Assembly (NCBI GenBank): GCA_029204045.2
Contig: CM055076.1
Coordinates: forward strand, 27,288,416-27,352,415
Reading direction: 5' to 3'
Origin: Tillandsia leiboldiana
Taxonomy: Eukaryota > Streptophyta > Magnoliopsida > Poales > Bromeliaceae
DNA: 64,000 bases
Positions 17,210 through 28,983 of this stretch are shown here, one piece after another. The notes beneath the pieces are model-generated. The model worked only from the letters and a program-made list of their open reading frames with translations, made no database searches and was not told where the DNA came from. Both the position numbers and the translations under genes were made by a program. Position 1 is the stretch's first letter; each line of letters begins with the position of its first letter.

Positions 17210-17923
17210 GGCTGCGTTTGGTTCGGGGATAAAAAAAATTTAATTATACCGGGGATAGGTATAAGTTATGGTATTAGCAGGAACTAGTGTAAATTTCTGT
17301 TTGGTTGGGTTTAAGAGTTATACCGGGTATAAAAAAAATTGTGTTTGGTAAGTTAAAGAGGAATAAGAAGAATAAAGAGTACTAAAATTTTAATTTATGA
17401 TTAAAATTTTACTGATATGATTTTAAATGTTTAATTTAAAATATTTATTAAAAAAATTATTAAAATTTATATTTTACTTATATATAAAAAAAATTATTAA
17501 AAAAATTTATCATATAATTTATTAAAATTATATGATAAATTTATTAAAAATTAAAGTTAAAAATTTTAAAAGCTATAAAATTTAAAAATTTATAAATATT
17601 AAAAAATTTAATTTTAATTATCTTAAATAATTAGTTAATTATTTAAATACTTAAATAATTAGTTAATAAAATAATTAAATTAATTAAAATATTAAATTAA
17701 TTAAAGAGTTAAAATAATAATTAAAATTATATTAATTTAATTAAGTTTATTCTCAAATGTGAACAAGCCTTGTTTCAGGAAAAGACTCGAATAGTAATTC
17801 CAGTCTTATACCAGCTTATTCCAGAAAGACGAGAACAGCTGTTCTCATCCCTACTTAATTGCGTTTGGATATAATTAGGAGGATAAGCCCTTATCCCCCT
17901 AGTTCTCGTTACCAAACGGGACC
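17210..17923. mobile_element. PIF/Harbinger-like MITE, 'cgtttggt' family
   Basis: The left end 'ggctgcgtttggttcgggg' is mirrored by 'ttaccaaacgggacc' at the right. The centre is very AT-rich. Relatives are at 31341-31745, 35838-36331 (with a tta target duplication), about 36606-36985 and 40390-41065. Confidence 0.65.
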
Positions 17924-17929
17924 TAAACT

Positions 17930-18455
17930 TATTTTTATAAGATTATACATTTAAACTTAACAACTACTCAAAAATTTTTGAACTATTTGAATCAGTGGTA
18001 GAGTACAAAAAATAATTGGTATGTAATTTGTAATACAAGGAGTCAATTGTGACAACGTTTAAAGTATATGGGGTTTTTTGTAACTTAGCGTAGAGAGGTT
18101 TGACTCGCAATATCCCGTGAGCTTGCAAAAAAGTAGAGAGAGAACAGCAAGCAACAACGATGGTGACGCAATAAAAAATAAATTATAATTATTTTTTAAA
18201 AAATAAAAATAAAAAACCACAAACACCTTGGGGCACTTTTTTATTTTTGAAAAAAAAAAATTTAAAATATATAAAACTTTTTTTTTTTAAGTTCTCATCA
18301 TTTTTGAATCCACTCGTAAATTTTTTAATATTTGATTATAATACCTAATTTTTTAATTTATTTAATTTAAATAATTTGATGACTCATCGACTATAAAATT
18401 TAAGTAAATTATTTATTACAATAAAATTATAGTTATGAATATTATATAAAATATG
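17930..18455. other. AT-rich intergenic
   Basis: Low-complexity A/T runs. No gene seen. Confidence 0.5.
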
Positions 18456-18626
18456 GGTAAATCTAAGTGTACACCCAATTTTGGGTGTACATCTTACACC
18501 CCACCTATTCTAGGGTGGGGTGAATTCTACCCATCACTTCGAAGTGATGGGTGAAAAAAATCTCACCCTTAGATAGATGGGGTGTAAGATGTACACCTCA
18601 AATGGGATGTACATCTAGCATTTTTC
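18456..18626. mobile_element. MITE of the 'ggtgtacatc' family
   Basis: Terminal inverted repeats around 'aagtgtacaccc' and 'gatgtacatctagcattt', with the inner palindrome 'catcacttcgaagtgatg'. Nearly the same as the copy at 6451-6621. Confidence 0.75.
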
Positions 18627-18734
18627 TAAATATTTAACCTATGGTTAATTAGATTTTTCAAACAGAGATAGACGGCAGGGATATATATGAATAACGTTGG
18701 ATTTTTATACTAGATTTTGTTTGTATTACTGAAT

Positions 18735-19445
18735 TGGATTAATTGCATACGGCTTTCCGTAAACATATCAATATATTCCTACAAAGGTCAACTTTTTATA
18801 TTTATCCCTTCAAAAGTCCTAAGTTATTCATATATATCTTTCCGGTTTATTACCGTTAGTTCATTGTTTATTTTTTAACAGACTATATGTGAAATGACAG
18901 TTTTGCTCTTTTAAAAATATCTCTTTAAAAATCTCAACTGTTAAAATAATACAAAGATGTCTGAAAAGGTAAAAAGATAAATTTACCTCACTAACTAACT
19001 AAGATTAAATATTTAACTATGGTTAACTAGATTTTTCAAACAGAGATAGACGGTAGGGATATATATGAATAAGTTAGATTTTTGAAAGGATAAATATGAA
19101 AAATATATTCCTCCGGTTTTATTACCGTTAGTTCATTGTTTATTTTTTAATAGACTATATGTGAAATGACAGTTTTGCTTTTTCAAAAATGTCTCTCTAA
19201 AAATCTCAACTGTTAAAATAATACAAAAATGTCTGAAAGGATAAAAAGATAAATTTACATCACTAACTAACTAAGATTAAATATTTAATATATGATTAAC
19301 TAGATTTTTCAAACGGAGATAGACGGTAAGGATATATATAAATAACTTTGGATTTTTGAAGGAATAAATATGAAAAGTTGAACTTTATATGAATATATCT
19401 GCTATTCGATATATTTAGATAGAGTCATATGCAATTAATCCTACT
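18735..19445. mobile_element. MULE-type MITE, 'gcatacggctccctg' family, with internal duplication
   Basis: The left end 'ttaattgcatacggcttt' and right end 'catatgcaattaatcc' match the better preserved copy at 37273-37701. The inner block ('cggttttattaccgttagtt' to 'aactagatttttcaaac') is present twice in tandem. Confidence 0.65.
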
Positions 19446-19610
19446 GAATTCTAACTTAATTTCTTGCCTCCTCTCCTTTCCTTTTCTTCTACGGGTTTCT
19501 TTTGGTGTAACCAAACAGCGGTGGAATTAGGCAAACAACCTCATAAATATTATTTATGGAAAAACTAAGAACAATTTTATAAGAATATTTTTATTATTAT
19601 ATTTTATTCA

Positions 19611-19657
<47 letters not shown>

Positions 19658-20142
19658 GGATAAATTATATAAAATAAATTGTTACATAAAATAAATTATT
19701 ATATAATTTAGTTATTATGTAAAATATTATATTATAAATTATTACATAAAATAATTTTATATAAAATAAGCTGATATAAATTAATTATTTTATTTTTAAA
19801 ATATATTTAGATATTGTTTTAAATTTTTTATCCAAACGCTACTATAAATATTCTCTAAAATATTTCTGAATGCATACGAACATAAATTTACCATTGTCTA
19901 GATTATATCGAAATATTCCGGTTCTCAAGAACAATAAAAATTAAGGTTAATTTTATACATCTCCTTGTAAATATATGGAATAACAGATATATTCCTTCAA
20001 AGTTTAAGTTTTTATATTTATTTTTTCAAAATTCTTTAGTTGTCTATATACGTTCCTCTGATTTATTATCATTAGTTTACTATTTATTTTTTAACAAAAT
20101 ATAAATAAAATATCAATTTTGCCTTCACAAATATGTCTCTTG

Positions 20143-20176
<34 letters not shown>

Positions 20177-20673
20177 CCAAAAAAACCTCAACTGTGATCT
20201 TCTTTCCTATAAAAAAAAAAAAAACATAAATCACCATTGTTCTCTATATCTTCTCTCACCTTTTTTTTTTTTTTCTCCTTTATCTTTTTTTTTTTTCTTT
20301 TTTTTCTATTAAACTCCAACTGCTTTATTTTTCAATATTTGTTTCTCTCCTCCAATACTTTATTTTTTATGATATCAATAAAATACATAAAAAAAAAAAA
20401 TTTAATAGCATGCCAACTTAAAATACATCAAATTGATCTAAAATTTTTAATTAATTGCTACAACCGAATTTTAGGTTTATCTTGTTATCCTCGGAGAAAG
20501 AGGATGAGAAAAAAGATGAAGAGTTTATATTGCTAGGATTTTGATCTCAGAGCCCGCCTTAATTGGATTATAATATCAGAAGGTAAAAAGATAAATTTAT
20601 CTCATTCACTAATTAAGATTAAGTATTTAATATATGATTAATTATATTTTTTTAATTGACACTAATGGTAGCT
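19446..20673. other. AT-rich intergenic with microsatellites and MITE fragments
   Basis: Holds a TA run (19611-19653), A-runs (20142-20171, 20211-20223), T-runs (20261-20305), and two fragments of the 'gcatacggctccctg' MITE family (about 19940-20130 and 20560-20665). No gene supported. Confidence 0.6.
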
Positions 20674-20813
20674 CACTACAACCAAATTAGATTATAAAGA
20701 TATATTTTTTAGATAATTTTGTACAAGTCTCATCTATATTCAAAACTAGGTTATAAGAATATATATTTTTAGAACACATCGTAGTAATATATCGCTGTGG
20801 CCAAGTGGGAGAT

Positions 20814-21386
20814 TGTTGCCATGTGGTGTGTCCACATTGGCCGGTTCTATTTTTGACTTAATCCATATGAGATTTGGATTAGGATTTATCCTTATATGTT
20901 AAGGATAAGGATAGGATTTATCCTTATGGGTTAAAGATAAGGATATGTTTCTTATAGGTTAAGAAACATATCTTAACCCATATCCTAACCATATTCTGTT
21001 TATCTCTACGTGAGAAAAATGATATCCTAAAGGGTCCTAATAGTCTATAAATAGAACCCCTTCCCCTATACGGGGGAAAGACGATATACGATACACAAGA
21101 AGAAAAATAGATTTTCTTCTTTCTCATTCTCTCTTTACGTTCTCTCTGGGTTTCCACCTTCGTTCCCGGGGTTTTGGAGTGTGGACATAGAAGAGGACTC
21201 TGGTAGCCCTCTTCGCATCCGATCTGCGCATCCGATCCGCAACCTGGAGATTCGTGGAGAGTCAAGAATTACCAAGACAAGGACGATCCAAGAAGGCTTG
21301 TAAAACAAGCTAACCGATCCGGCTTTTGGTTCCTGGATACGTTGGCTATTCAGTTTGTAAGTTTCCGCTGCCCTCTATTTCCAACA
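20814..21386 (+). repeat. 5' LTR of the young copia element (573 bp)
   Basis: TGTTGCCATG...TTCCAACA. A TATA box TATAAATA lies at 21046-21053. The transcript is expected to start shortly downstream. It holds one fewer 32-base 'aggatttatcctta' unit than the 3' LTR. Confidence 0.92.
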
Positions 21387-21388
21387 AT

Positions 21389-21401
21389 TGGTATCGGAGC
21401 C
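21389..21401 (+). other. Primer binding site
   Basis: TGGTATCGGAGCC, two bases after the 5' LTR. It pairs with the 3' end of initiator methionine tRNA apart from one base, as is usual for plant copia elements. Confidence 0.85.
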
Positions 21402-21816
21402 GATTTGCTTGTTTTCGCCTAAAGATCATGCCTGTGTTTGCTTGATTAAAAAAAAAAAAAAAAAAAAAAAATTGTTTCGTTGATCATATTTTTTTCGTAA
21501 ATTAGTTCTATAATTTTTTAGATTCTTTTTCTATGTGAAATCGAATTAAAATAAATAAATAAAAGATGAAGATAGAAAATTAAATTAGTTTTAATTTTTT
21601 ATTCTTTTATGTTGATCACGATATATTTTTTTATTTACATATGTTGTAAATGACCTTTTTTTTATTATTTACATATGCTGTAAATATTTTTTTTATATAA
21701 AAGATAAAAAGAAAACTAAATTAGTTTTAGTTTTTTTTATTCTTCAAGAAATATTTTTTTTACATCAGTTGTAAATAAATATTTTTTAATTTTCCTTTAT
21801 GCTGTGTGCATTAATT

Positions 21817-21859
<43 letters not shown>

Positions 21860-22841
21860 GGGCAGCCGCAAGGGCGCCGCGCGCTGGGCTGGGCGCGGCC
21901 CGAAGCGGGCCCCCGCGTATGCAGGCGCCAGGCCAGCCTGCAGCGCCAGAGTAGGCGCACGCTGGGCCCGGCCCGGCCTGCAGCGCTGAGAGGGCCAGCA
22001 GGCTCGGGCCCCCGCGCAGTGCTCGCAGGGCCTGGCCCGGCCCGCAGCTGACCTGCATCCCTGAGCGGGTGCGGGCCCTCCCACCCCCCCCCATGCGCTC
22101 GGTGCGCTGGGCCCGGCCCGGCCTGGTTTCCTGCATTTTTTTTATTTATTTAATTAAGAAAATAAGTTTTTTTTTTTTTTTTTTTATGCACCTATGTGGT
22201 GTGAAATTTTTTTATTATTTTATTTACCTGTGGGATTTAGATTTAAATATGCATGTGTTGTATTACTTATATCTTGTGTAGATTTAAATGTTTGTGTAGC
22301 TTATTATTAATTGTGTATGTTTTGTGCATATAAGTACTTGTGTTCTTTCGGTGTTTTTCCACAAAATTTAATTTTTAGAAAAGCGGGTTCGGCGTGTGCA
22401 GCATTCCTTTAGAATATGGTTACCTTTGATGTACATCTTTGTAGTGATGTAGTAGGTTTTATTTCTGCAAATGTGATGTAATAATTAAGGTCATGTAAGA
22501 GGAATGTGTTTTGCACACCATCGACGTTTTTCAAATTAAATTTTGGCACAAGTACTTATTTTATTATTTTATCTGTGTGATATGACTTATCTAAGATAAG
22601 TTCTTAAAATTTTTTTTAAGATGTGTTCTTTTAATGGATGAGTTCCGTTTTTTTTGAATAAGTTTCAAAATTAAATAAGAAAAAAAATTAATAAGATTGA
22701 AATTTCTTGAACCAACACTGGGTGATGATTATGAGCCTAGCGAAATTTTCGATCCCGTTGTGAAGGAGATATTTTTTCAATCTTGTTAATTTTTTGAAAT
22801 ATGTGCCTAATGTCCAAACCTGTTTTTTTTAATGTAGTGAA
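21402..22841 (+). other. Leader of the young copia element
   Basis: About 1.4 kb without a supported ORF, mostly AT-rich, with several homopolymer runs and one very GC-rich block (21858-22137). This is long for a copia leader. Confidence 0.7.
21858..22137. other. GC-rich island inside the copia leader
   Basis: About 280 bases of GC-rich DNA between a run of about 34 A (21824-21857) and T-rich DNA. The 20-mer 'gctgggcccggcccggcctg' occurs twice, near 21961 and 22107. ORFs through it on both strands show no known domain, only low-complexity Ala/Gly/Pro/Arg. Confidence 0.8.
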
Positions 22842-25800
22842 ATGGCTTCCAGAAATGTTATAGCTGACCTCACGAGGGGTGATAAGCTAAACGGAAAGAA
22901 TTATGACATATGGCACAGAAAAATGCAATACCTGCTTAATGAACAAGGAGTTCTTGAAACTCTCTCTGTCAAAAAGACCGTGCCTCTAGATAACTCTACT
23001 GCAGAACACAAGCCTGAGCAGGATGTCTATGACAAATGGTTCAAGGAGGATCGTACTGCTCGGTATACTATGTTGTGTGCCATGCAGGATGACCTTATTG
23101 GACAGTTTGAGACATTTGAGACTGCCAAAGACATGTGGGAAAATCTGAAGATTGCTTTTGGGCAAACTTCCGTTACGAGGCTGCGTGCCCTAAATCTAAA
23201 GTTTCAGCAGTACATTAAGGAAAGCTCTCAATGGTTGAGCACCTTCGTGTGATGAGCACCATGATTCGGGACCTTAAGGCTGCTGGAAATGAGCTCACCG
23301 ATGAGCAACAGGTTCTCGCGGTGATTCGTTCACTGCCGGACCCTGAATGGTCCCAGATGAAGCTCTTGATGACGCACAGTGAGGGCATTAAAACGTTTAA
23401 TGACATATCACGTCATCTCGAGCTTGAGGCAGAACGCTTGGATGCGAACCGTTCTGTCGCTCTTGTTGCACGCTCTGAAGAGCGCGGTGGGATTGCACCC
23501 AAGCGCAAAAAGCGTTACAACAAAGGAGCGCAGAAAAATAAAAATCAAATTCCTCATGGTGGAATTGGAAAGCGCGGCAGAGGCAAGCGCGCTGGCAGTA
23601 GAGATGTTGCGAAGCTAAAATGCTATAACTGCAAGAAGAAGGGTCATTTCGCTCGGGATTGTTCTGAGCCGAAAAAGGTAACCCTACCACTCTCACACTG
23701 TTTTGTTTGCCCTTATGCTTTAGTAGCTAATTCTCTTCCCGATTGGATCGTGGATACAGGAGCAAACAAGCACGTAGTGCGTGATCGAGCGGGATTTGTA
23801 GATTACCATCGAGTACCGACTGGCACACAATTTGTCACCCTTGGGAATGGCTCAATGGAAGAAGTTATTGGAGTTGGTTCGTACCGACTCAAGTTGCGTG
23901 GTGGCCGCACCTTACTTCTTCAAGATGTGCTATATGCACCCGGTATAAGATGTAATCTATGTTCAGTTTTAGCTTTGCTACATTTAGGCTATTCTTTTCA
24001 TTTTGACAGAGACCGCCTTGACATTTCCTTTCATGGTACTTTATTTGGATATGGTACATTAATAAATGGTTTCTTTAAGTTAGATTTGGAGGATGATTCG
24101 TTTGTTTTTGCTTCTTCTTCTTCTAATCTCTGTGATGAATCCGTTAAATGGCATGCCAGACTAGGCCATATAGGTCAAGAAAGAATGAACAGACTGGCTC
24201 GAGTAGGCTTTTTGGGGTCTCTCGCCAAAGTTGACCTATCTGTGTGCGAGCCTTGTCTGGCTGGGAAGGCATGTAGAAAGCCTTTTGGTAAGGCTACTCG
24301 TGCCTCTCATCCTTTGGAACTGATCCACTCAGACATTTGTGGGCCAATGAATGTGAGGGCCCGGCATGGTGCGTGCTATTTTCTCACATTCATTGATGAT
24401 TATTCCCGTTATGGCTATGTGTATTTGATTTCTCACCGTTCTGAAGCTTTAGATTGCTTCAAGCGCTTCGTAGCGGAGGCTGAGAATCAAATAGAAAGAA
24501 GTGTAAAAGTGCTTCGCACTGATCGAGGACGTGAGTACTTGTCTGATCAGTTCAAGACTTACTGTGAGCAAAAGGGCATTATGAGACAGCTCACTATTCC
24601 AGGTACTCCGCAACAAAATGGGGTTGCAGAGCGAAGGAATCGTACTCTACTGGACATGGTTAGGTCTATGATGGCGCATGCTCATCTTCCTATAAGTTTT
24701 TGGGGAGATGCTCTTTTGACTGCTGCCTATATTCTTAATCGAGTCCCTAGTAAATCAGTGCCATCTACCCCATATGAGTTGTGGAGTGGTAGAAAGCCAA
24801 GTTTACACTACTTACGCCCTTGGGGTTCAGCTGGATATGTTCACAACCCCTCACATAGATTCGGAAAACTCGGCCCTAAAGCAAGCAAGCATGTGTTCAT
24901 CAGATACCCTGAAAATTCGAAGGGCTATGTGATGTATGGTGAACACCCAGATGGTGGGATGACCGAGATTGAATCTCGTAATGTGGAATTCCTAGAGAAG
25001 GAATTTCCAAGCATTGGTGAAATGCGAAATGACGTCGGATTGTATGAGTTACAAGACGATGCTATCCCATCTTCTGGTGAGGGTGATCGATCACTTCCCG
25101 AAGTCGCTGAAGGAAGTGGTAGCGATCCTCCGGCTAGTGGGAGTGCTTCTATGAGTGGGAGCATACCCTTGGAAGTCGAGAGTTTAGGCCCTCAACTGCA
25201 TAGAAGTGAACGTGGAAACATTCCCCGTCGACGTTTTGAGATCGAAGGGAATATTTTCATGTGCACTCCGCTCGATGATGATGAGCCTGCTTCTTATGTA
25301 GAAGCGCTACAATCACCCGCTTGTAATGAGTGGATGGCTGCTATGAGAGATGAGATGGATTCCATGAGCAAGAACCAAGTATGGGAGTTGGTTGACCTTC
25401 CACCTGAGCGCAAGTCTATTGGAAATAAATGGGTTTTAAAAATTAAGCGCAAGGTGGATGGATCAATCGATAAATATAAGGCTCGGCTCGTGGCTAAGGG
25501 CTACAATCAAAGGCAGGGGGTAGATTACAACGAGACATTTGCTCCTGTTGTGAGATTTGCCTCTATACGTGTGATTTTAGCCTTAGTGGCTCATCTAGAT
25601 TTGGAATTGTTCCAAATGGATGTCAAGACAGCTTTCCTCAATGGAGGATTAGCGGAGGAGATCTACATGGATCAACCTGAGGGTTTTGTACTCGAAGGTC
25701 AAGAAGACAAAGTATGTCGTCTTAAAAGGTCCATTTATGGTCTCAAACAGTCATCGAGACAGTGGTATTTCAGGTTTCATGAAGCCATCATCTCTATCGG

Positions 25801-26848
25801 TATGTCCATGATAGAGGAAGACCACTGTGTATATGTCAAGAAGTCGGAGAAGGGAATTTTGTTTCTCTCTCTATACGTCGACGACATACTATTGGCTGGG
25901 AATGACATCGAGTTGATCAATACCACTAAGGAGTGGTTATCTTTCAATTTTGAGATGAAAGATATAGGTGAGGCGAGCTATGTGCTCGGTGTTAAGGTCA
26001 TCAGAGATCGCTCTAGGAGACTTCTTGGTCTGTCTCAAGAATCTTATATTAAAAGGGTTCTGGAGCGGTTTAGGATGCATCATAGTAAACCCGTTGATAC
26101 TCCAGTGGAAAAGAATCACACTTTGAGTCTTGATGAGTGCCCTAAAACGGATAAAGAAAAAGAGCAAATGAGTAGGGTTCCTTATGCGAGTGCCATTGGC
26201 AGCTTGATGTACGCTATGATGTGTACTCGACCTGACATATGCTTCGCTGTTGGCTTGGTAAGTCGTTACCGGAGCAACCCAGGACCTGCTCATTGGCAAG
26301 CGGTCAAGAGGATCCTTCGATACTTAAAGGGAACCAGTGATCTCGTTCTATGCTTTCAAGCTGGGGACTTGAGATTGAAAGGATATAGTGATGCTGATTG
26401 GGGCGGTGATAGAGATGAGCGCAGGTCCACTTCAGGCTATGTGTTTATGCTTGGAGGTGGGGCAATTTCCTGGTGCAGTAAAAAGCAGAGTTGCATTGCC
26501 TTGTCTACCATAGAGGCGGAGTATGTTGCTTGTTCAGCAGCCGTTCAGGAGGCTGTTTGGCTGAGGAGATTTCTCCAGCACCTCGACATTGTGACTCGAG
26601 CTGACGAGCCTGTTGAGATGGTCTCTGACAGCATGGCTGCTTTGGAGTATGTGAAGGACCCCAAGTATCATGGCAGGACCAAGCACATTGACATCCGTTT
26701 TCACTACATTCGAGAGATGATTAGGCTAGGCGAGGTCACTCTTAGACATATCTCCACCACTAGGATGGTGGCTGATCCGTTGACCAAGCCGATAGCTAGG
26801 GATATGTTCCTGACCCACGTTAGGAGTTTGGGTTTTCGCAGGTTATGA
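22842..26848 (+). CDS. copia gag-pol polyprotein, frameshifted in gag
   Basis: The gag start 'MASRNVIADLTRGDKLNGKN' is read to 23252. The rest is in another frame from about 23231 to the stop at 26848. In order: gag with zinc knuckle CYNCKKKGHFARDC (23621-23662), protease motif WIVDTGANKHV, GAG-pre-integrase/HHCC (HARLGH...CEPC), integrase core with the three acidic residues in HSDICGP, TDRGREY and NGVAERRN, RT (QMDVKTAFLNG, LSLYVDDILLAG) and RNase H (YSDADWGGD, STIEAEYVA, GRTKHIDIRFH). The only break seen is one missing base near 23230, inside gag, not at a programmed gag-pol site. Plant copia elements normally use one continuous frame. It could be a real mutation or a sequencing error. Confidence 0.93.
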
Positions 26849-27906
26849 TGTATGGACATTATTGAGACTTTTGTATCTTACGTTTTTCTTAATGAAAATA
26901 TGTTTTTCTTTTATGTATGATTGCGTAATTGATACTAGTAGGCACATATTACCATTAGTCACCAGGCTTAGGTCAGCCCATTCACACGGGTGATCGCCCT
27001 GGCACCTAAGTGGTGAGCAGGATGAGACTAAATAATCATATTAAACTTTAGTAGTTGTAATATGATTGCTTTGTTCATATACGTTATGAATAAAGTGTTG
27101 ATACGATTTGAAAGTCGCCTTAATTAGTTTAAGATGAGACTCTTGGGAGTTGGATATGAGAATTCTTTTGTGAAATTCTATATCGAGCCTGTATAGCAGC
27201 CGAACCTAAATACTTGGGTTAGAGAGATGACCTAAGTTGTGTAGTGGTTAGATGCCTTAGTGGTGCCTAGACCAAGGTTCGCATGGCGTTTTAGAGCGTG
27301 ACACGACCCATTGGGTGGGTGCTCCGCCATGGCATACATATCATACTGTATGTGATTGTCGACCAGTTAGTAGAGTGACATATATTCTTCCCTCTATGTC
27401 ACTGTGTGAGCACTAACCCCTTTTTTTTATGCCCTCGACTTAGAACTACATTATGAAGTAGAGGTCCGATGTAACTAACTTAGCATGTATCTCAGGGTCA
27501 TGAGAATATACGATCCCGCGGAGCATGTCTAGTAAAGTGCTTGGACCAATACAGATTAATGTGAGGGGCTGAGGAAGATGTTTCGATAGCACACCATGAA
27601 AGTCTTGTGACTCATTGCCCGGGCGGTTATCTCGGTTGTGTTACTTGAGATAATCATGAGTACAAGAGATGTTGTAGGGTCAAGCCCTGTGATTACAAGA
27701 GGGGGATTTGTGATACTTGATCCGGTGTGTGTTGAAACGTCTGGGGCATATACGTTTTAGTCAGTGATGTGCTATGTTAGTTGGGTGGTGACTTAATATG
27801 GCACTCCCGCATTGTGATTTTTTCCATCTGGTCGCACGCTCCATTACCCGTATGAAGAGTAGAATGTATATGAAAGAAAATTGGCAAATGTGGCCAAGTG
27901 GGAGAT
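26849..27906 (+). other. 3' untranslated part of the young copia element
   Basis: About 1 kb between the pol stop and the right LTR, without a supported ORF. The purine-rich 'aagtgggaga' (27896-27905) is a typical copia polypurine tract. Confidence 0.7.
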
Positions 27907-28511
27907 TGTTGCCATGTGGTGTGTCCACATTGGCTGGTTCTATTTTTGACTTAATCCATATGAGATTTGGATTAGGATTTATCCTTATATGTTAAGGATA
28001 AGGATAGGATTTATCCTTATAGGTTAAGGATAAGGATAGGATTTATCCTTATGGGTTAAAGATAAGGATATGTTTCTTATAGGTTAAGAAACATATCTTA
28101 ACCCATATCCTAACCATATTCTGTTTATCTCTACGTGAGAAAAATGATATCCTAAAGGGTCCTAATAGTCTATAAATAGAACCCCTTCCCCTATACGGGG
28201 GAAAGACGATATACGATACACAAGAAGAAAAATAGATTTTCTTCTTTCTCATTCTCTCTTTACGTTCTCTCTGGGTTTCCACCTTCGTTCCCGGGGTTTT
28301 GGAGTGTGGACATAGAAGAGGACTCTGGTAGCCCTCTTCGCATCCGATCTGCGCATCCGATCCGCAACCTGGAGATTCGTGGAGAGTCAAGAATTACCAA
28401 GACAAGGACGATCCAAGAAGGCTTGTAAAACAAGCTAACCGATCCGGCTTTTGGTTCCTGGATACGTTGGCTATCCAGTTTGTAAGTTTCCGCTGCCCTC
28501 TATTTCCAACA
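27907..28511 (+). repeat. 3' LTR of the young copia element (605 bp)
   Basis: Same as the 5' LTR except for one additional 32-base unit near 27990-28040 and about two substitutions (for example ggctggtt against ggccggtt). TATA box at 28171-28178. Confidence 0.92.
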
Positions 28512-28763
28512 ATCGCTATGCACTCTAACAACTACACATATAGTAGTAACATTATAATAAGTGTCTGTATTTTTATCAACAGTTTTTTTTTATATATTTT
28601 AAAGATATTTAAAGTGTCGTTCTAGTATAGTTTTATTATAGTGTAGAAATATATTTGAAACCGTTAGAATTTTTGAAATATAAAAACTTCAACTTTATAA
28701 AAATATATCTATTATTTAATATGTTTACAGAAGACTGTATAAAATTAATTTTAAAAATTATCT

Positions 28764-28983
28764 GTGTGGACATAGAAGAGGACTCTGGTAGTCCTCTTCG
28801 CATCCGATTCGCTCGCTCTTCGGCGCATCCGATCTGCAACCAGGAGATTCGTGGAGAGGCAAGAATTATCAAGACAAGGACGATCCAAGAAGGCTAGTAA
28901 AACAAACTATCCGATTCGACTTTTAGTTCCTGAATACGTTGGCTATCCAGTTTGTAAGTTTCCGCTGCCCTCTAATTCCAACA
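28764..28983 (+). mobile_element. Truncated LTR fragment of the same copia family
   Basis: Matches the last ~200 bases of the young element's LTR, from 'gtgtggacatagaagagg' to 'ttccaaca', with substitutions and a short extra piece. It lies 250 bases downstream of the young element and is an older, independent remnant. Confidence 0.85.

Larger units (their letters stand above)
20796..28511 (+). mobile_element. Young, nearly complete Ty1/copia retrotransposon
   Basis: LTRs are at 20814-21386 and 27907-28511. A perfect 5-base target duplication atcgc lies at 20791-20795 and 28512-28516. The primer site TGGTATCGGAGCC (21389-21401) is like initiator methionine tRNA with one mismatch. A long leader (21402-22841) precedes gag-pol. 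Between the left duplication and the LTR are 18 extra bases (20796-20813) identical to those just before the right LTR. The LTRs differ by a 32-base repeat unit and about two substitutions, so insertion was recent. Confidence 0.93.
20674..28643. mobile_element. CACTA-type MITE split by the young copia element
   Basis: The left part, 20674-20795, starts CACTACAACCAAATTAG. The right part, 28512-28643, ends TTTTATTATAGTG. Joined across the copia insertion they resemble the other CACTA-type MITEs here. The copia element is therefore younger than this MITE. Confidence 0.68.

Noticed and set aside
21797..22136. Ala/Gly/Pro/Arg-rich ORFs on both strands through the GC-rich block
   Set aside because: They exist on several frames at once, include homopolymer Phe or Lys from the flanking runs and show no domain. 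This is base composition, not coding.
22842..23260. Programmed ribosomal frameshift in copia gag
   Set aside because: The break is within gag, upstream of the zinc knuckle, and no slippery site plus structure is evident. A one-base loss explains it.
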